Assembly (NCBI GenBank): GCA_015067565.1
Contig: SVMF01000011.1
Coordinates: forward strand, 1 to 64,000
Origin: Oscillospiraceae bacterium
GTDB taxonomy: Bacteria > Bacillota > Clostridia > Oscillospirales > Oscillospiraceae
DNA: 64,000 nucleotides
Direction: 5' to 3'
A model generated the notes under the pieces. That model was not told the origin of the DNA. It did no database searches and was given only the letters and a program-made list of their open reading frames with translations. The translations under genes were made by a program, and so were the position numbers. Of this stretch, positions 9,028 through 17,594 are shown piece by piece. Numbering within the stretch: position 1 is the stretch's first letter; the number at the start of each line of letters is the position of its first letter.

Positions 9028-9056
9028 TTGACAAAATACGTTTTTATGCTTATATT
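9028..9056 (+). promoter_or_regulatory. Sigma-A type promoter of the HPr-like gene
   Basis: TTGACA at 9028-9033 and TATATT at 9051-9056 are separated by 17 bp. A second TATAAT at 9060-9065 is too far from this -35. The promoter lies in the 94-bp gap after mutS2, so the HPr-like gene has its own transcription start. Confidence 0.75.
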
Positions 9057-9105
9057 ATGTATAATACTGACCGAGGACGGTCGAGATGAATAGGAGTGAC
9101 CACCT

Positions 9106-9366
9106 GTGTATACAGAAAAGACTATCGTGAAGTGCGAATCCGGCCTTCACAACAAGCAAGCTACTTACTTTATCCAGAAGGCAAACGAATTCCGTGCCAG
9201 CATTTGGATCGAGGCGGATGACCGCAAGATCAACGCAAAGAGTCTGCTGGGCGTTCTCTCCATGGGCATCACCACCGGAACAGAGATCAACCTGATCGCA
9301 GAGGGCGTTGACGAGGAGGCGGCTGTCAAGTCACTGTCTGCCATGCTGATGAAGGATATCTATTGA
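9106..9366 (+). CDS. HPr family phosphocarrier-like protein with altered active site
   Basis: The 86-aa product has the HPr size and fold pattern, keeping His15 in SGLH and Ser46 in NAKSLLGV, the sites phosphorylated by enzyme I and by HPr kinase in classical HPr. The residues after His15 are NKQA, where canonical HPr has ARPA: Arg17 is replaced by Lys and Pro18 by Gln. It may therefore be a regulatory HPr paralogue or a weak phosphocarrier. The start is GTG at 9106 after AGGAG. No PTS genes are nearby, and it is a single-gene unit between its promoter and a terminator. Confidence 0.8.
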   Translation: MYTEKTIVKCESGLHNKQATYFIQKANEFRASIWIEADDRKINAKSLLGVLSMGITTGTEINLIAEGVDEEAAVKSLSAMLMKDIY

Positions 9367-9379
9367 TTGCAACCAAACG

Positions 9380-9416
9380 ACTGTCCCAAGCGTAACGCGT
9401 TTGGGACAGTTTTTTA
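9380..9416 (+). terminator. Rho-independent terminator after the HPr-like gene
   Basis: The arm ACTGTCCCAA with GCG (9380-9393) pairs with 9397-9410, and six T follow. It lies 14 bp after the stop codon. Confidence 0.9.
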
Positions 9417-9439
9417 TAGCATGACCGCTTGGAGGAAAG

Positions 9440-11257
9440 ATGACACGAGAGGAATTGAAGCTTGCGGCACTGTCGCTGCCATATGAGCCAGGCGTGTATC
9501 TGATGAAGAATACCGATGACACGGTGATTTATGTCGGCAAGGCTAAAAAGCTGAAAAACCGCGTCAGTCAGTATTTCCAGGATACCGCCTCGCATAATGC
9601 AAAGACCCGTCGTATGGTCTCACAGATCGATCATTTTGAGACGATTACAGCGGCCAGCGAGTTTGAGGCATTGGTGCTCGAATGCTCATTGATTAAGCAT
9701 TATATGCCCAAATATAATATCCTGTTGAAGGATGATAAGGGCTATCCGTATATTCGTCTGGATTTGCGCGAACCTTATCCTAAGATGCAGCTTTCCAACC
9801 GTGTCAGCGATGATGGGGCGCAGTATTTCGGCCCTTACGGCAGCCGTGGCAAGACAAAGCAGGTAATTGATACAATCTGTTCTGTATTTCAGCTGCCGAT
9901 CTGCACTCGTAGCTTTCCTCGTGACATCGGAAAAGACCGCCCTTGCTTGAATTATCACATGAAGACCTGCAAGGGATGGTGCTTGCCTCGGCTTACGCAG
10001 GAGGACTACGCGGAACAGATCCGTCGCGCGATCTTGCTTCTGCAGGGCAAACATAAGGATCTTTCCGAGTCTTTGAGTGAAAAAATGGAGGCTGCTGCCG
10101 AACAGCTGGATTTTGAAACGGCTGCGCAGCTTCGTGACCAGCTCAGAGCTATTGAGGCCCTCGGACAGCGTCAGCTCGTCACGGCCGGCACCATGGCAGA
10201 TACGGATGTGATCGGCTGGTACCAGACAGAGGCGAAGGCTTGCTTTGCGGTCCTGCATTTTATCGGCGGCAACTTAATGGATAAGGACTATGAGCTGCTG
10301 CCGATCACAGACGATCCCTCCGATGCGATTGCACAAATTGTTAAGCAGTATTATCTGGGAAGAAATGCCGCACCGAAACGGGTCATTTTGCCCATGCCTA
10401 TGGAGGATTCCGCTCCTTTTGCGCAGCTATTGTTGGAAAAGCTGGGAAAAACTGTCCGTTTTATTGTGCCGCGTCAGGGGGATAATAAAAAACTATCCGA
10501 CCTTGCAAACAAGAACGCAAGGGAGGAGGCTGAGCGTGCGACTACGGCAACAGAACGCATCAACGGTACGCTGAAGCTCTTACAGGCAATGCTTAACCTG
10601 CCACATTTGCCTCAGCGCATCGAGGCATTTGACATTTCCAATATTTCAGGCACGGACATTGTCGCTTCCATGACCGTGTTTGTGGATGGAAAACCAAAAA
10701 AGAGTGATTATAAGCGCTTCAAGGTGGAGGAGCTTGACGATCAGGATGACTATGCCTCTATGCGCCAGGTCGTGTGTCGCCGGTTTTGCCATTATCTCGA
10801 TGGTGATCGAGGATTTGATGAAAAACCCGATCTTCTCCTGATCGATGGCGGCAGTGTTCATACGCAGATTGTCTGCGAGGCGTTAGAGACGATGGGGATT
10901 GTCATTCCGGCCTTCGGTATGGTCAAAGATCATAGGCATCGTACACGCGCGCTCGTTACAGCCAATAACGAAGAGATCGGCATACAGGCAAATCCGGCGA
11001 TATTTTCGCTCATTGGCCGCATTCAGGAAGAAACCCACCGTTTCGCCATCACTTATCATCGCCAGCTGCGCAGCAAGCGCGTCAAAGGCTCAAAACTCGA
11101 TTCTGTCGAAGGAATCGGGGAGAAGCGAAGAATCGCGCTGCTGAAGCATTTTAAGTCCGTGAAAGCGATTTCGGCCGCCTCTGTCGAGGAGCTGAATCAG
11201 GTTGTACCGCAGAAGGTTGCGGAGCAAATTTACCAACATTTCCATTCACAGGAGTGA
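9440..11257 (+). CDS. uvrC: Excinuclease ABC subunit C (UvrC)
   Basis: The 605-aa protein has a GIY-YIG nuclease domain (EPGVYLMKN then VIYVGKAKKLKNR), a UVR motif near residues 205-240, an RNase H-like C-terminal nuclease domain (IEAFDISNISGTD, LLIDGG) and helix-hairpin-helix repeats at the end (VEGIGEKRRIALL). It makes both incisions around bulky lesions in nucleotide excision repair. A GGAGGAAAG ribosome site precedes the ATG. Length is normal. Confidence 0.95.
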   Translation: MTREELKLAALSLPYEPGVYLMKNTDDTVIYVGKAKKLKNRVSQYFQDTASHNAKTRRMVSQIDHFETITAASEFEALVLECSLIKHYMPKYNILLKDDKGYPYIRLDLREPYPKMQLSNRVSDDGAQYFGPYGSRGKTKQVIDTICSVFQLPICTRSFPRDIGKDRPCLNYHMKTCKGWCLPRLTQEDYAEQIRRAILLLQGKHKDLSESLSEKMEAAAEQLDFETAAQLRDQLRAIEALGQRQLVTAGTMADTDVIGWYQTEAKACFAVLHFIGGNLMDKDYELLPITDDPSDAIAQIVKQYYLGRNAAPKRVILPMPMEDSAPFAQLLLEKLGKTVRFIVPRQGDNKKLSDLANKNAREEAERATTATERINGTLKLLQAMLNLPHLPQRIEAFDISNISGTDIVASMTVFVDGKPKKSDYKRFKVEELDDQDDYASMRQVVCRRFCHYLDGDRGFDEKPDLLLIDGGSVHTQIVCEALETMGIVIPAFGMVKDHRHRTRALVTANNEEIGIQANPAIFSLIGRIQEETHRFAITYHRQLRSKRVKGSKLDSVEGIGEKRRIALLKHFKSVKAISAASVEELNQVVPQKVAEQIYQHFHSQE

Positions 11258-11261
11258 TTTT

Positions 11262-11813
11262 ATGCGTGTGATTACCGGTAAAGCCGGTGGCACGAATCTT
11301 CGCGCACCGAACGGGCTACAGACCCGACCGACGGCCGATAAGGTCAAGCAGGCGCTGTTCAATACGATTCAATTTGACATCGCCGGAGATGTCCTGGATC
11401 TTTTTGCAGGCTCAGGTCAGCTCGGCATTGAGGCATTGAGTCGCGGCGCGAGAAGTGCCGTATTTGTCGATGCGGGGAAAGAGGCCGTTGACATCATTCG
11501 TGACAACTTGTTACGAACCCATCTGGCAGATAAGGCCGAAGTTGTACGCACCGATTATGAAACCTATCTGAAACGATGCCGCAAACGCTTCCGTTTGATC
11601 TTTTTAGACCCCCCATATGCAGAAAAATATTTAGAAAATGCAATAAAATTGATTACAGCATTTGACATTCTCGCAGAAGATGGTATAATTATAACGGAAC
11701 GGCCGATTGAAAAGTCATTTGACGAGGAATTTGATTCCCTGGAGCGTTCGAAGGATTATATCTACGGCAAGACGGCCGTCGCCCTCTTGCGGAGAAAAAA
11801 GGAAAACGTATGA
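11262..11813 (+). CDS. rsmD: 16S rRNA (guanine966-N2)-methyltransferase RsmD
   Basis: The 183-aa product has the SAM-binding motif LDLFAGSGQLG (45-55) and the DPPY catalytic motif (116-119) of N2-guanine methyltransferases. RsmD modifies G966 of 16S rRNA. The start at 11262 follows an AGGAG site at the uvrC stop. It overlaps coaD by 4 bp, a pairing common in Firmicutes. Confidence 0.93.
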   Translation: MRVITGKAGGTNLRAPNGLQTRPTADKVKQALFNTIQFDIAGDVLDLFAGSGQLGIEALSRGARSAVFVDAGKEAVDIIRDNLLRTHLADKAEVVRTDYETYLKRCRKRFRLIFLDPPYAEKYLENAIKLITAFDILAEDGIIITERPIEKSFDEEFDSLERSKDYIYGKTAVALLRRKKENV

Positions 11814-12298
11814 GAATTGCAGTCTACCCGGGAAGCTTTGACCCGGTGACAAAGGGCCACCTGAATATCATTGAACGGGCAGCCAAACTCTTTGACAAAC
11901 TGATCGTCTGTGTGATGATCAATCATGAGAAGAAGCCGCTGTTTACACGCTTGGAGCGGGAAGATCAGCTTCGACGTGTGACTGCACATCTATCCAATGT
12001 GGAGATAGACTCCTATGACGACCTCTTGGCAAAATATGCTCAGGAGCATCAATGCTGCACGATCATCAAGGGATTGCGAGCTGGGAGTGACTTTGAAAAG
12101 GAATTCCAGATGGCGATGATCAATCGCAAATTGAATCCGAATCTTGAGTCATTGTTTTTAACGGCAGAACATCAATTCATGTACCTCAGCTCCAGTACTG
12201 TAAAAGAACTGGCTTATTATGGTGCGGAGCTTGAGGATTTTCTCCCGAGGGAGATCATCGATGAATTTATGAATAGAATCAGAAATAAGGAGGCATAA
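11810..12298 (+). CDS. coaD: Phosphopantetheine adenylyltransferase
   Basis: The 162-aa protein has the nucleotidyltransferase motif YPGSFDPVTKGHLNI at its N-terminus and the SSSTVKEL motif near residue 128. It transfers AMP from ATP to 4'-phosphopantetheine in the fourth step of coenzyme A synthesis. Size is typical and it is coupled to rsmD. Confidence 0.95.
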   Translation: MRIAVYPGSFDPVTKGHLNIIERAAKLFDKLIVCVMINHEKKPLFTRLEREDQLRRVTAHLSNVEIDSYDDLLAKYAQEHQCCTIIKGLRAGSDFEKEFQMAMINRKLNPNLESLFLTAEHQFMYLSSSTVKELAYYGAELEDFLPREIIDEFMNRIRNKEA

Positions 12299-12300
12299 AC

Positions 12301-12801
12301 ATGAACGAACATGGTGTTGAGGAACTGATTGGTGTACTTTACGAAATGGTACAGGATGCCAAAAATGTCCCGTTTAGCGGTGACAAGTGCTCGATCGAGC
12401 GTGAGAAGGTTCTTGACCTTCTTGACGAGATCAGCAACCAGCTTCCCGGCGAATTGAAGCAGGCAAAAACGATCTGCGAAAACAGAAGCGAGATTATTTC
12501 CACGGCCAAGCGTGAGGCAGAGAGCATTAAGAAGGCTGCGGAATTTGAGGCACGTGCACTTGTTTCGCAGGAGGAAATTTATCGTAATGCTGAAAAGCAG
12601 GCCAATGAGATGGTCCGTAATGCGCAGAATCGCTTGAAGGAACTTAAGCAGCAGACATTTGAATATGTGGACGAGTCTTTGCGAGTCACGGAAGAGACGA
12701 TTGCCAAGGCATTGTCCGATGTCCGTGCAAAGCGAGCTGATTTTTCTTCTGCTACCGGTAATCAGCAGCCTGCAAATACTGTACTCATTGAGGACGTTTA
12801 A
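12301..12801 (+). CDS. Coiled-coil protein of unknown function downstream of coaD
   Basis: The 166-aa product is highly charged and predicted helical from about residue 35 to 145, with Ala/Glu/Lys/Arg heptads resembling ATP synthase b-subunit or DivIVA-type coiled coils. It has no membrane segment. It starts 2 bp after coaD and ends at a terminator, so it belongs to the rsmD-coaD transcript. Related clostridial proteins are often labelled 'ATPase', but no P-loop is present here, so that name is not supported. Confidence 0.65.
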   Translation: MNEHGVEELIGVLYEMVQDAKNVPFSGDKCSIEREKVLDLLDEISNQLPGELKQAKTICENRSEIISTAKREAESIKKAAEFEARALVSQEEIYRNAEKQANEMVRNAQNRLKELKQQTFEYVDESLRVTEETIAKALSDVRAKRADFSSATGNQQPANTVLIEDV

Positions 12802-12810
12802 TATCTTACG

Positions 12811-12845
12811 GCAGGTCAATATTCTATATTGACCTGCTTTTTAGG
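12811..12845 (+). terminator. Rho-independent terminator after the rsmD operon
   Basis: GCAGGTCAATA (12811-12821) pairs with TATTGACCTGC (12827-12837), followed by five T. It closes the uvrC/rsmD/coaD transcript directly in front of the phosphomutase gene. Confidence 0.9.
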
Positions 12846-12855
12846 AGGAATGTTT

Positions 12856-14556
12856 ATGATTTATCGTGATCGTTATCATCTCTGGTGCAAGATCGCGCCT
12901 CTGAGCGAAGCAGGCATCAAGGTGTTGAAGGTTATGGCGAATGATGACGACGAGATGAAGTCGGCCTTTGGTGCGGAGCTCCAATTCGGTACAGCCGGTA
13001 TCCGTGGTATCATGGGACTCGGCACGAACCGTCTGAATGACTTTACCGTCCGTCGTACAGCGCAGGGACTTGCCGCATGGCTGACTTCTACCGATCTACC
13101 GCACAGCTGCGCCATCGGTTATGATTCGCGCCACCATTCCCGTCGCTTTGCCGAGATCTGCGCAGTCGCACTGGCGCAGGAGGGCGTGAAGGTTTATGTA
13201 TATCATGAGCTTGCACCGACTCCCATGCTTTCCTATGCTGTCCGTCAGCTGGGCTGTGGCTGTGGCATTGTTGTTTCCGCAAGCCATAATGCAGGAACTT
13301 ATAACGGTATCAAATGCTATGGCCCCGACGGCTGCCAGATGACAGATGAGCCTGCTGCAATTGTATATGATAAGATCTCTCAAATCCCGTATTTCATTCT
13401 GCCGAAGAAGAACTTCGACGATTGTCTGGCCGACGGCTCCGTGGCTTTGATCGATGCAGAAATGTGGGAGAATTACTATAATACCGTTCTGGCTGAACGT
13501 ATTGCGACGACTCCGTCGAATAATCTCAACCTCCTGTACACCCCTCTGTGCGGCACCGGCAATAAGCCTGTGCGTGAGGTTCTCAGCCGGATTGGCGTCA
13601 ATACTGACATCGTAAAAGTGCAGGAAGAGCCTGACGGCGATTTCAAGACCTGCGAGTATCCGAACCCCGAGACCGATGCTGCGCTTAACGAGAGCTATAA
13701 GATCGCCCGCCAGACACATCCTGACCTCATTTTGGGAACGGATCCTGACTGCGACCGTGTTGCTGTCGCGGTTCCCGAGGCTGACGGCTTCCGCAAGCTC
13801 AGCGGCAATGAACTTGGCTGTCTGCTTTTGGACTATATTCTCGGTGAGCTTTCTGCACAGGGAAAGCTGCCTGAAAATCCCGTCGCGGTACGCAGTATCG
13901 TTTCCACACCCTTGGCTGATAAGATCGCGGCAAAGTACGGCGTGAAGATGAAGGCTGTTTTGACCGGCTTCAAGTACATCGGCGGAGAGATCCTTGCACT
14001 GGAAGAGAAGCACGAGGAGCATCGTTTTGTGTTCGGTTTTGAAGAGAGCTGCGGCTACCTAAAGGGTACCTACGCAAGAGATAAGGACGCTGTCGTTGCA
14101 TCCATGCTGACATGCGATCTGGCTGCAAAGCTCAAGCGTGACGGAATGGACCTTGCACAGAAGATGGATCAGCTGTATGCTGAGCTCGGCTACCATGAGG
14201 CCAAGGTCATCTCTATCGAGCTCAAGGGCCCGAATGCAATGGAGCTATCGGCCAAATTCATGTCTGACTTCCGTTCTAATGTCCCGAGCAAGCTTGCAGG
14301 TGTTTCTGTGACCGAGTTTACGGATTATCAGAGCTGTGTGTGCAAGAATATGCTGACAGGAGAGGAATGTGCCGTTACTCTGCCAAAGTCCAATGTTGTC
14401 ACGCTGGTGCTTGGCGACAAGGGTAGCGTTATCGTTCGCCCCTCCGGCACCGAGCCGAAGGTCAAGCTGTATTTGACCGCGGTTGACCAGAATCCGGGAA
14501 AGGCGAAGGATCTGCTTTCCAGGCTTGGCGAAGCAATGAATGCGTTTGTTCCCTGA
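12856..14556 (+). CDS. Phospho-sugar mutase (phosphoglucomutase/phosphomannomutase)
   Basis: The 566-aa protein has the four domains of the alpha-D-phosphohexomutase family: the phosphoserine loop SASHNAGTYNGIK with Ser143, the metal loop DPDCDR, the sugar loop GFEESCGYL, and the phosphate-binding loop RPSGTEPK. Family members interconvert hexose 1- and 6-phosphates, supplying glucose-1-P or mannose-1-P for surface glycans. The length fits the PgcA-type long form. The ATG at 12856 has the better spacing from GGAGGA; the ATG at 12850 abuts it. Confidence 0.9.
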   Translation: MIYRDRYHLWCKIAPLSEAGIKVLKVMANDDDEMKSAFGAELQFGTAGIRGIMGLGTNRLNDFTVRRTAQGLAAWLTSTDLPHSCAIGYDSRHHSRRFAEICAVALAQEGVKVYVYHELAPTPMLSYAVRQLGCGCGIVVSASHNAGTYNGIKCYGPDGCQMTDEPAAIVYDKISQIPYFILPKKNFDDCLADGSVALIDAEMWENYYNTVLAERIATTPSNNLNLLYTPLCGTGNKPVREVLSRIGVNTDIVKVQEEPDGDFKTCEYPNPETDAALNESYKIARQTHPDLILGTDPDCDRVAVAVPEADGFRKLSGNELGCLLLDYILGELSAQGKLPENPVAVRSIVSTPLADKIAAKYGVKMKAVLTGFKYIGGEILALEEKHEEHRFVFGFEESCGYLKGTYARDKDAVVASMLTCDLAAKLKRDGMDLAQKMDQLYAELGYHEAKVISIELKGPNAMELSAKFMSDFRSNVPSKLAGVSVTEFTDYQSCVCKNMLTGEECAVTLPKSNVVTLVLGDKGSVIVRPSGTEPKVKLYLTAVDQNPGKAKDLLSRLGEAMNAFVP

Positions 14557-14575
14557 GCCAAAAATAAGAAAACGC

Positions 14576-14603
14576 TTGACATTTGCTGATTTTTTGGTAG
14601 TAT
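14576..14603 (+). promoter_or_regulatory. Promoter of the valS T-box transcript
   Basis: TTGACA (14576-14581) is followed after 16 bp by TAGTAT (14598-14603); a TATATA with a 19-bp spacer is an alternative. It lies just upstream of the T-box leader. Confidence 0.65.
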
Positions 14604-14611
14604 ATATGCAA

Positions 14612-14838
14612 TAACAAAACGCAGTGAGAAAGAGGAGTACCCGATTTTGCGCCTTCAGAGAGAGGGCGGCAGGTGAGAGCCCTTGCGCAGAACGTGGGAA
14701 GGTCGCTTTTGAGCGGACGGATCGAATCGAGTAGATCTGTACGGGTTCTCCCGTTACAGAGAAGTAAGTGCCTGCTTTTGCAGGAATTCAGGTGGTACCA
14801 CGGATTTATTCGCCCTGAGCTATGCTCGGGGCGATTTT
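14612..14838 (+). promoter_or_regulatory. T-box riboswitch controlling valS
   Basis: The leader contains the Stem I signatures AGTA and AGAGAG, the conserved T-box sequence GGTGGTACCACGG (14791-14803), and a terminator stem (CGCCCTGAGC with GCTCGGGGCG, 14811-14833) followed by T residues. T-boxes read the charging state of the cognate tRNA and let the synthetase gene be transcribed when tRNA is uncharged. A GUC triplet near 14702 is a possible valine specifier, but its place in the specifier loop is not proven. Confidence 0.92.
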
Positions 14839-14856
14839 TATTTGAAGGAGATTATT

Positions 14857-17496
14857 ATGGCAAGAGAATTACCGAAAACCTATGATCCCAAGGCGGTTGA
14901 GGAACGTTTGTACAAATTCTGGTTGGATGGTGGCTATTTCCACGCAAAGCGTGATCCTGAAAGGAAGCCGTTTACGATCGTTATGCCGCCCCCCAATGTT
15001 ACCGGTCAGCTACATATGGGCCATGCAATGGACGCGGCACTTCAGGATGTTCTGATCCGTTTCAAGAGAATGCAGGGCTATAGTGCCCTTTGGCTGCCTG
15101 GCGTCGACCATGCCGGCATTGCAACACAGATTAAGGTCGAAGAAGTCCTGCGCAAGGAAGGTTTGACCCGTTACGATCTTGGCCGTGAAAAGTTCCTTGA
15201 GAAGGTCTGGGAGTGGAAACATCAGTACGGCAATCGCATCGTTGAGCAGCAGAAGAAGCTCGGCGCATCGTGCGATTGGGAGCGCGCCCGTTTCACGATG
15301 GACGAGGGCTGCTCGAGTGCTGTGCGTGAGGTCTTTGTCAACCTGTATGAGCAGGGGCTCATTTATAAGGGCAGCCGCATCATCAACTGGTGCCCGAACT
15401 GCGTTACCGCTCTGTCCGATGCCGAGGTTGAGTATGTTGACAAGCCCGGCCACCTCTGGCACATCCGTTATCCGCTTGCAGACGGCACCGGGGAGGTCAT
15501 CGTTGCGACCACGAGACCCGAAACCATGCTTGGCGATAGCGGCGTTTGCGTCAATCCAAACGATGAGCGCTATACCGCAATCGTCGGCAAGAATGTCATC
15601 CTGCCGCTCATGAACAAGGAGATTCCCGTCGTGTCCGACGACTATGCCGAGATGGAGTTTGGCACCGGATGCGTCAAGATGACCCCTGCGCACGACCCGA
15701 ACGACTTTGAGGTCGGCCTGCGCCACAATTTGGAGATCATCCGTGTGCTTGATGACAATGGTGTTGTCAACGAGCTTGGCGGAAAGTATCAGGGGCTTGA
15801 TCGCTATGAGGCAAGAAAGCAGATCGTCGCCGATTTGGAAGAACAGGGCTATCTGGTCAAGATCGAGCCGCACAGCCACAATGTTGGCACCTGCTATCGT
15901 TGCCATAAGGATGTCGAGCCGATCATCTCCGCACAGTGGTTCGTCAAGATGAAGCCTCTTGCTGAGGAGGCTCTGCGCGTGGTGTATGAAGGCGAGACGA
16001 GGTTTGTTCCAGATCGCTTCACCAAAACCTACACCAATTGGATGGAAAATGTCCGTGACTGGTGTATTTCCCGCCAGCTTTGGTGGGGCCATCAGATCCC
16101 TGCATGGTACTGTGCCGACTGCGGCCACATGACTGTCTCCCGTGAGGATGCAACTGCTTGTGAAAAATGCGGCAGCAAGAACATTACCCGCGACGAGGAT
16201 GTGCTGGATACCTGGTTCTCATCGGCTCTGTGGCCGTTTGAGACCCTCGGCTGGCCGAATACCGATGCTGAGGACTTCAAGTATTTCTATCCGACCGATG
16301 TTTTGGTTACCGGATATGACATTATCTTCTTCTGGGTCGCAAGAATGATCTTCTCCGGCTGCAAGCAGACCGGGAAGCCGCCGTTCCACACCGTTCTGAT
16401 CCATGGCCTTGTCCGTGACGACAAGGGCAGAAAGATGTCGAAATCCCTCGGAAACGGCATAGACCCGTTGGAGATGATCGAGTGCTATGGCTCTGACGCC
16501 TTGCGCATGAACATGATTACTGCAAATTCCCCGGGAAATGATATGCGTTTCTATGTTGAGCGCTGCGAGGCGATGCGTAACTTTGCAAACAAACTTTGGA
16601 ATGCAAGCCGCTATGTCCTGATGAATCTTGAGATAGACAAGAATGAGTTACCTGCTCTGGAGGAGCTGGAAACTGCAGACAAGTGGATTCTCTCGAAGCT
16701 CAACACACTGATTGCTGAAGTAACCGAGAATCTGGATAAGTATGAGCTCGGTGTTGCCGAGCAGAAATGCTATGACTTCATTTGGGACAGCTACTGCGAT
16801 TGGTATATCGAGCTGACGAAATCCCGTCTTTACAGCGAGGATGAAAAGAGCAAGACCGTTGCACAGAAGGTTCTGGTCTATGTACTCGACCAGGTGCTTC
16901 GTCTGATGCATCCGTTCATGCCGTTTATTACCGAGGAGATCTGGCAGGCTATTCCGCACGAGGGAGAGGCATTGATCGTTGCTCAGTGGCCGAAATACCG
17001 TGAGGATTTGAGCTTCAAGGCAGAGGAAGACGCGATGGAGAGCATCATGAATGCCATCCGCGCCATCCGTAACCGCCGTGCGGAGATGAATGTACCGCCA
17101 TCGAAGAAGTGCACGCTTTATATCGTCACGAAGAAGGAGGATATATTTGCAAGCGGTACGGCCTTCATTACCCGTCTGGCCTATGCAGATGAAGTCCTCA
17201 TCAGCACAATCGAGCCGCAGGGGTATGAGTCCATGGTTTCCTGCGTCACCCACGATGCAGCGCTTTATATGCCAATGAATCAGCTTGTGGATGTGGAGAA
17301 GGAGCTTGCACGCATTGCCAAGGAGAAGGAAAAGGCTCAGAAGGGACTTGCAGGTATCCTCGGAAAGCTCAATAACCCCGGCTTCGTGGCTAAGGCGCCT
17401 GAGGCGGTTGTTGCCGCAGAGCGTGAGAAGGCCGCCAAGTATGATAGCCTCATCAAGCAGCTGGAGGAAAGCGAAGAGCGCATGAAGCAGCTTTAA
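14857..17496 (+). CDS. valS: Valyl-tRNA synthetase
   Basis: This 879-aa class I synthetase has HMGH (53-56) as its HIGH motif, KMSKS near residue 526, a large editing domain with [19 protein letters not shown], an anticodon-binding domain, and a C-terminal coiled coil with [17 protein letters not shown]. It charges tRNA-Val and edits Thr-tRNA-Val. GAAGGAG precedes the ATG at 14857. The upstream T-box supports the assignment. Confidence 0.97.
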   Translation: MARELPKTYDPKAVEERLYKFWLDGGYFHAKRDPERKPFTIVMPPPNVTGQLHMGHAMDAALQDVLIRFKRMQGYSALWLPGVDHAGIATQIKVEEVLRKEGLTRYDLGREKFLEKVWEWKHQYGNRIVEQQKKLGASCDWERARFTMDEGCSSAVREVFVNLYEQGLIYKGSRIINWCPNCVTALSDAEVEYVDKPGHLWHIRYPLADGTGEVIVATTRPETMLGDSGVCVNPNDERYTAIVGKNVILPLMNKEIPVVSDDYAEMEFGTGCVKMTPAHDPNDFEVGLRHNLEIIRVLDDNGVVNELGGKYQGLDRYEARKQIVADLEEQGYLVKIEPHSHNVGTCYRCHKDVEPIISAQWFVKMKPLAEEALRVVYEGETRFVPDRFTKTYTNWMENVRDWCISRQLWWGHQIPAWYCADCGHMTVSREDATACEKCGSKNITRDEDVLDTWFSSALWPFETLGWPNTDAEDFKYFYPTDVLVTGYDIIFFWVARMIFSGCKQTGKPPFHTVLIHGLVRDDKGRKMSKSLGNGIDPLEMIECYGSDALRMNMITANSPGNDMRFYVERCEAMRNFANKLWNASRYVLMNLEIDKNELPALEELETADKWILSKLNTLIAEVTENLDKYELGVAEQKCYDFIWDSYCDWYIELTKSRLYSEDEKSKTVAQKVLVYVLDQVLRLMHPFMPFITEEIWQAIPHEGEALIVAQWPKYREDLSFKAEEDAMESIMNAIRAIRNRRAEMNVPPSKKCTLYIVTKKEDIFASGTAFITRLAYADEVLISTIEPQGYESMVSCVTHDAALYMPMNQLVDVEKELARIAKEKEKAQKGLAGILGKLNNPGFVAKAPEAVVAAEREKAAKYDSLIKQLEESEERMKQL

Positions 17497-17506
17497 TCAA
17501 AAGTAA

Positions 17507-17538
17507 ATCCGGGATAGGAAGATCTATCCCGGATTTTT
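17507..17538 (+). terminator. Terminator of valS
   Basis: ATCCGGGATAG (17507-17517) pairs with CTATCCCGGAT (17524-17534), followed by a T run. Its stem core CCGGGATAG is shared with the hairpin just downstream that serves the opposite strand. Confidence 0.88.
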
Positions 17539-17550
17539 GTACAGTATAAC

Positions 17551-17584
17551 GAAAAGACCGGGATAGGCCAAGGCCTATCCCGGT
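17551..17584 (-). terminator. Terminator of the large secreted-protein gene
   Basis: ACCGGGATAGGCC (17557-17569) and GGCCTATCCCGGT (17572-17584) form a perfect 13-bp stem with a 2-nt loop. On the minus strand it is followed by CTTTTCG. It lies 10 bp from the stop of the minus-strand gene. Confidence 0.85.
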
Positions 17585-17594
17585 TTTGTGGGTA

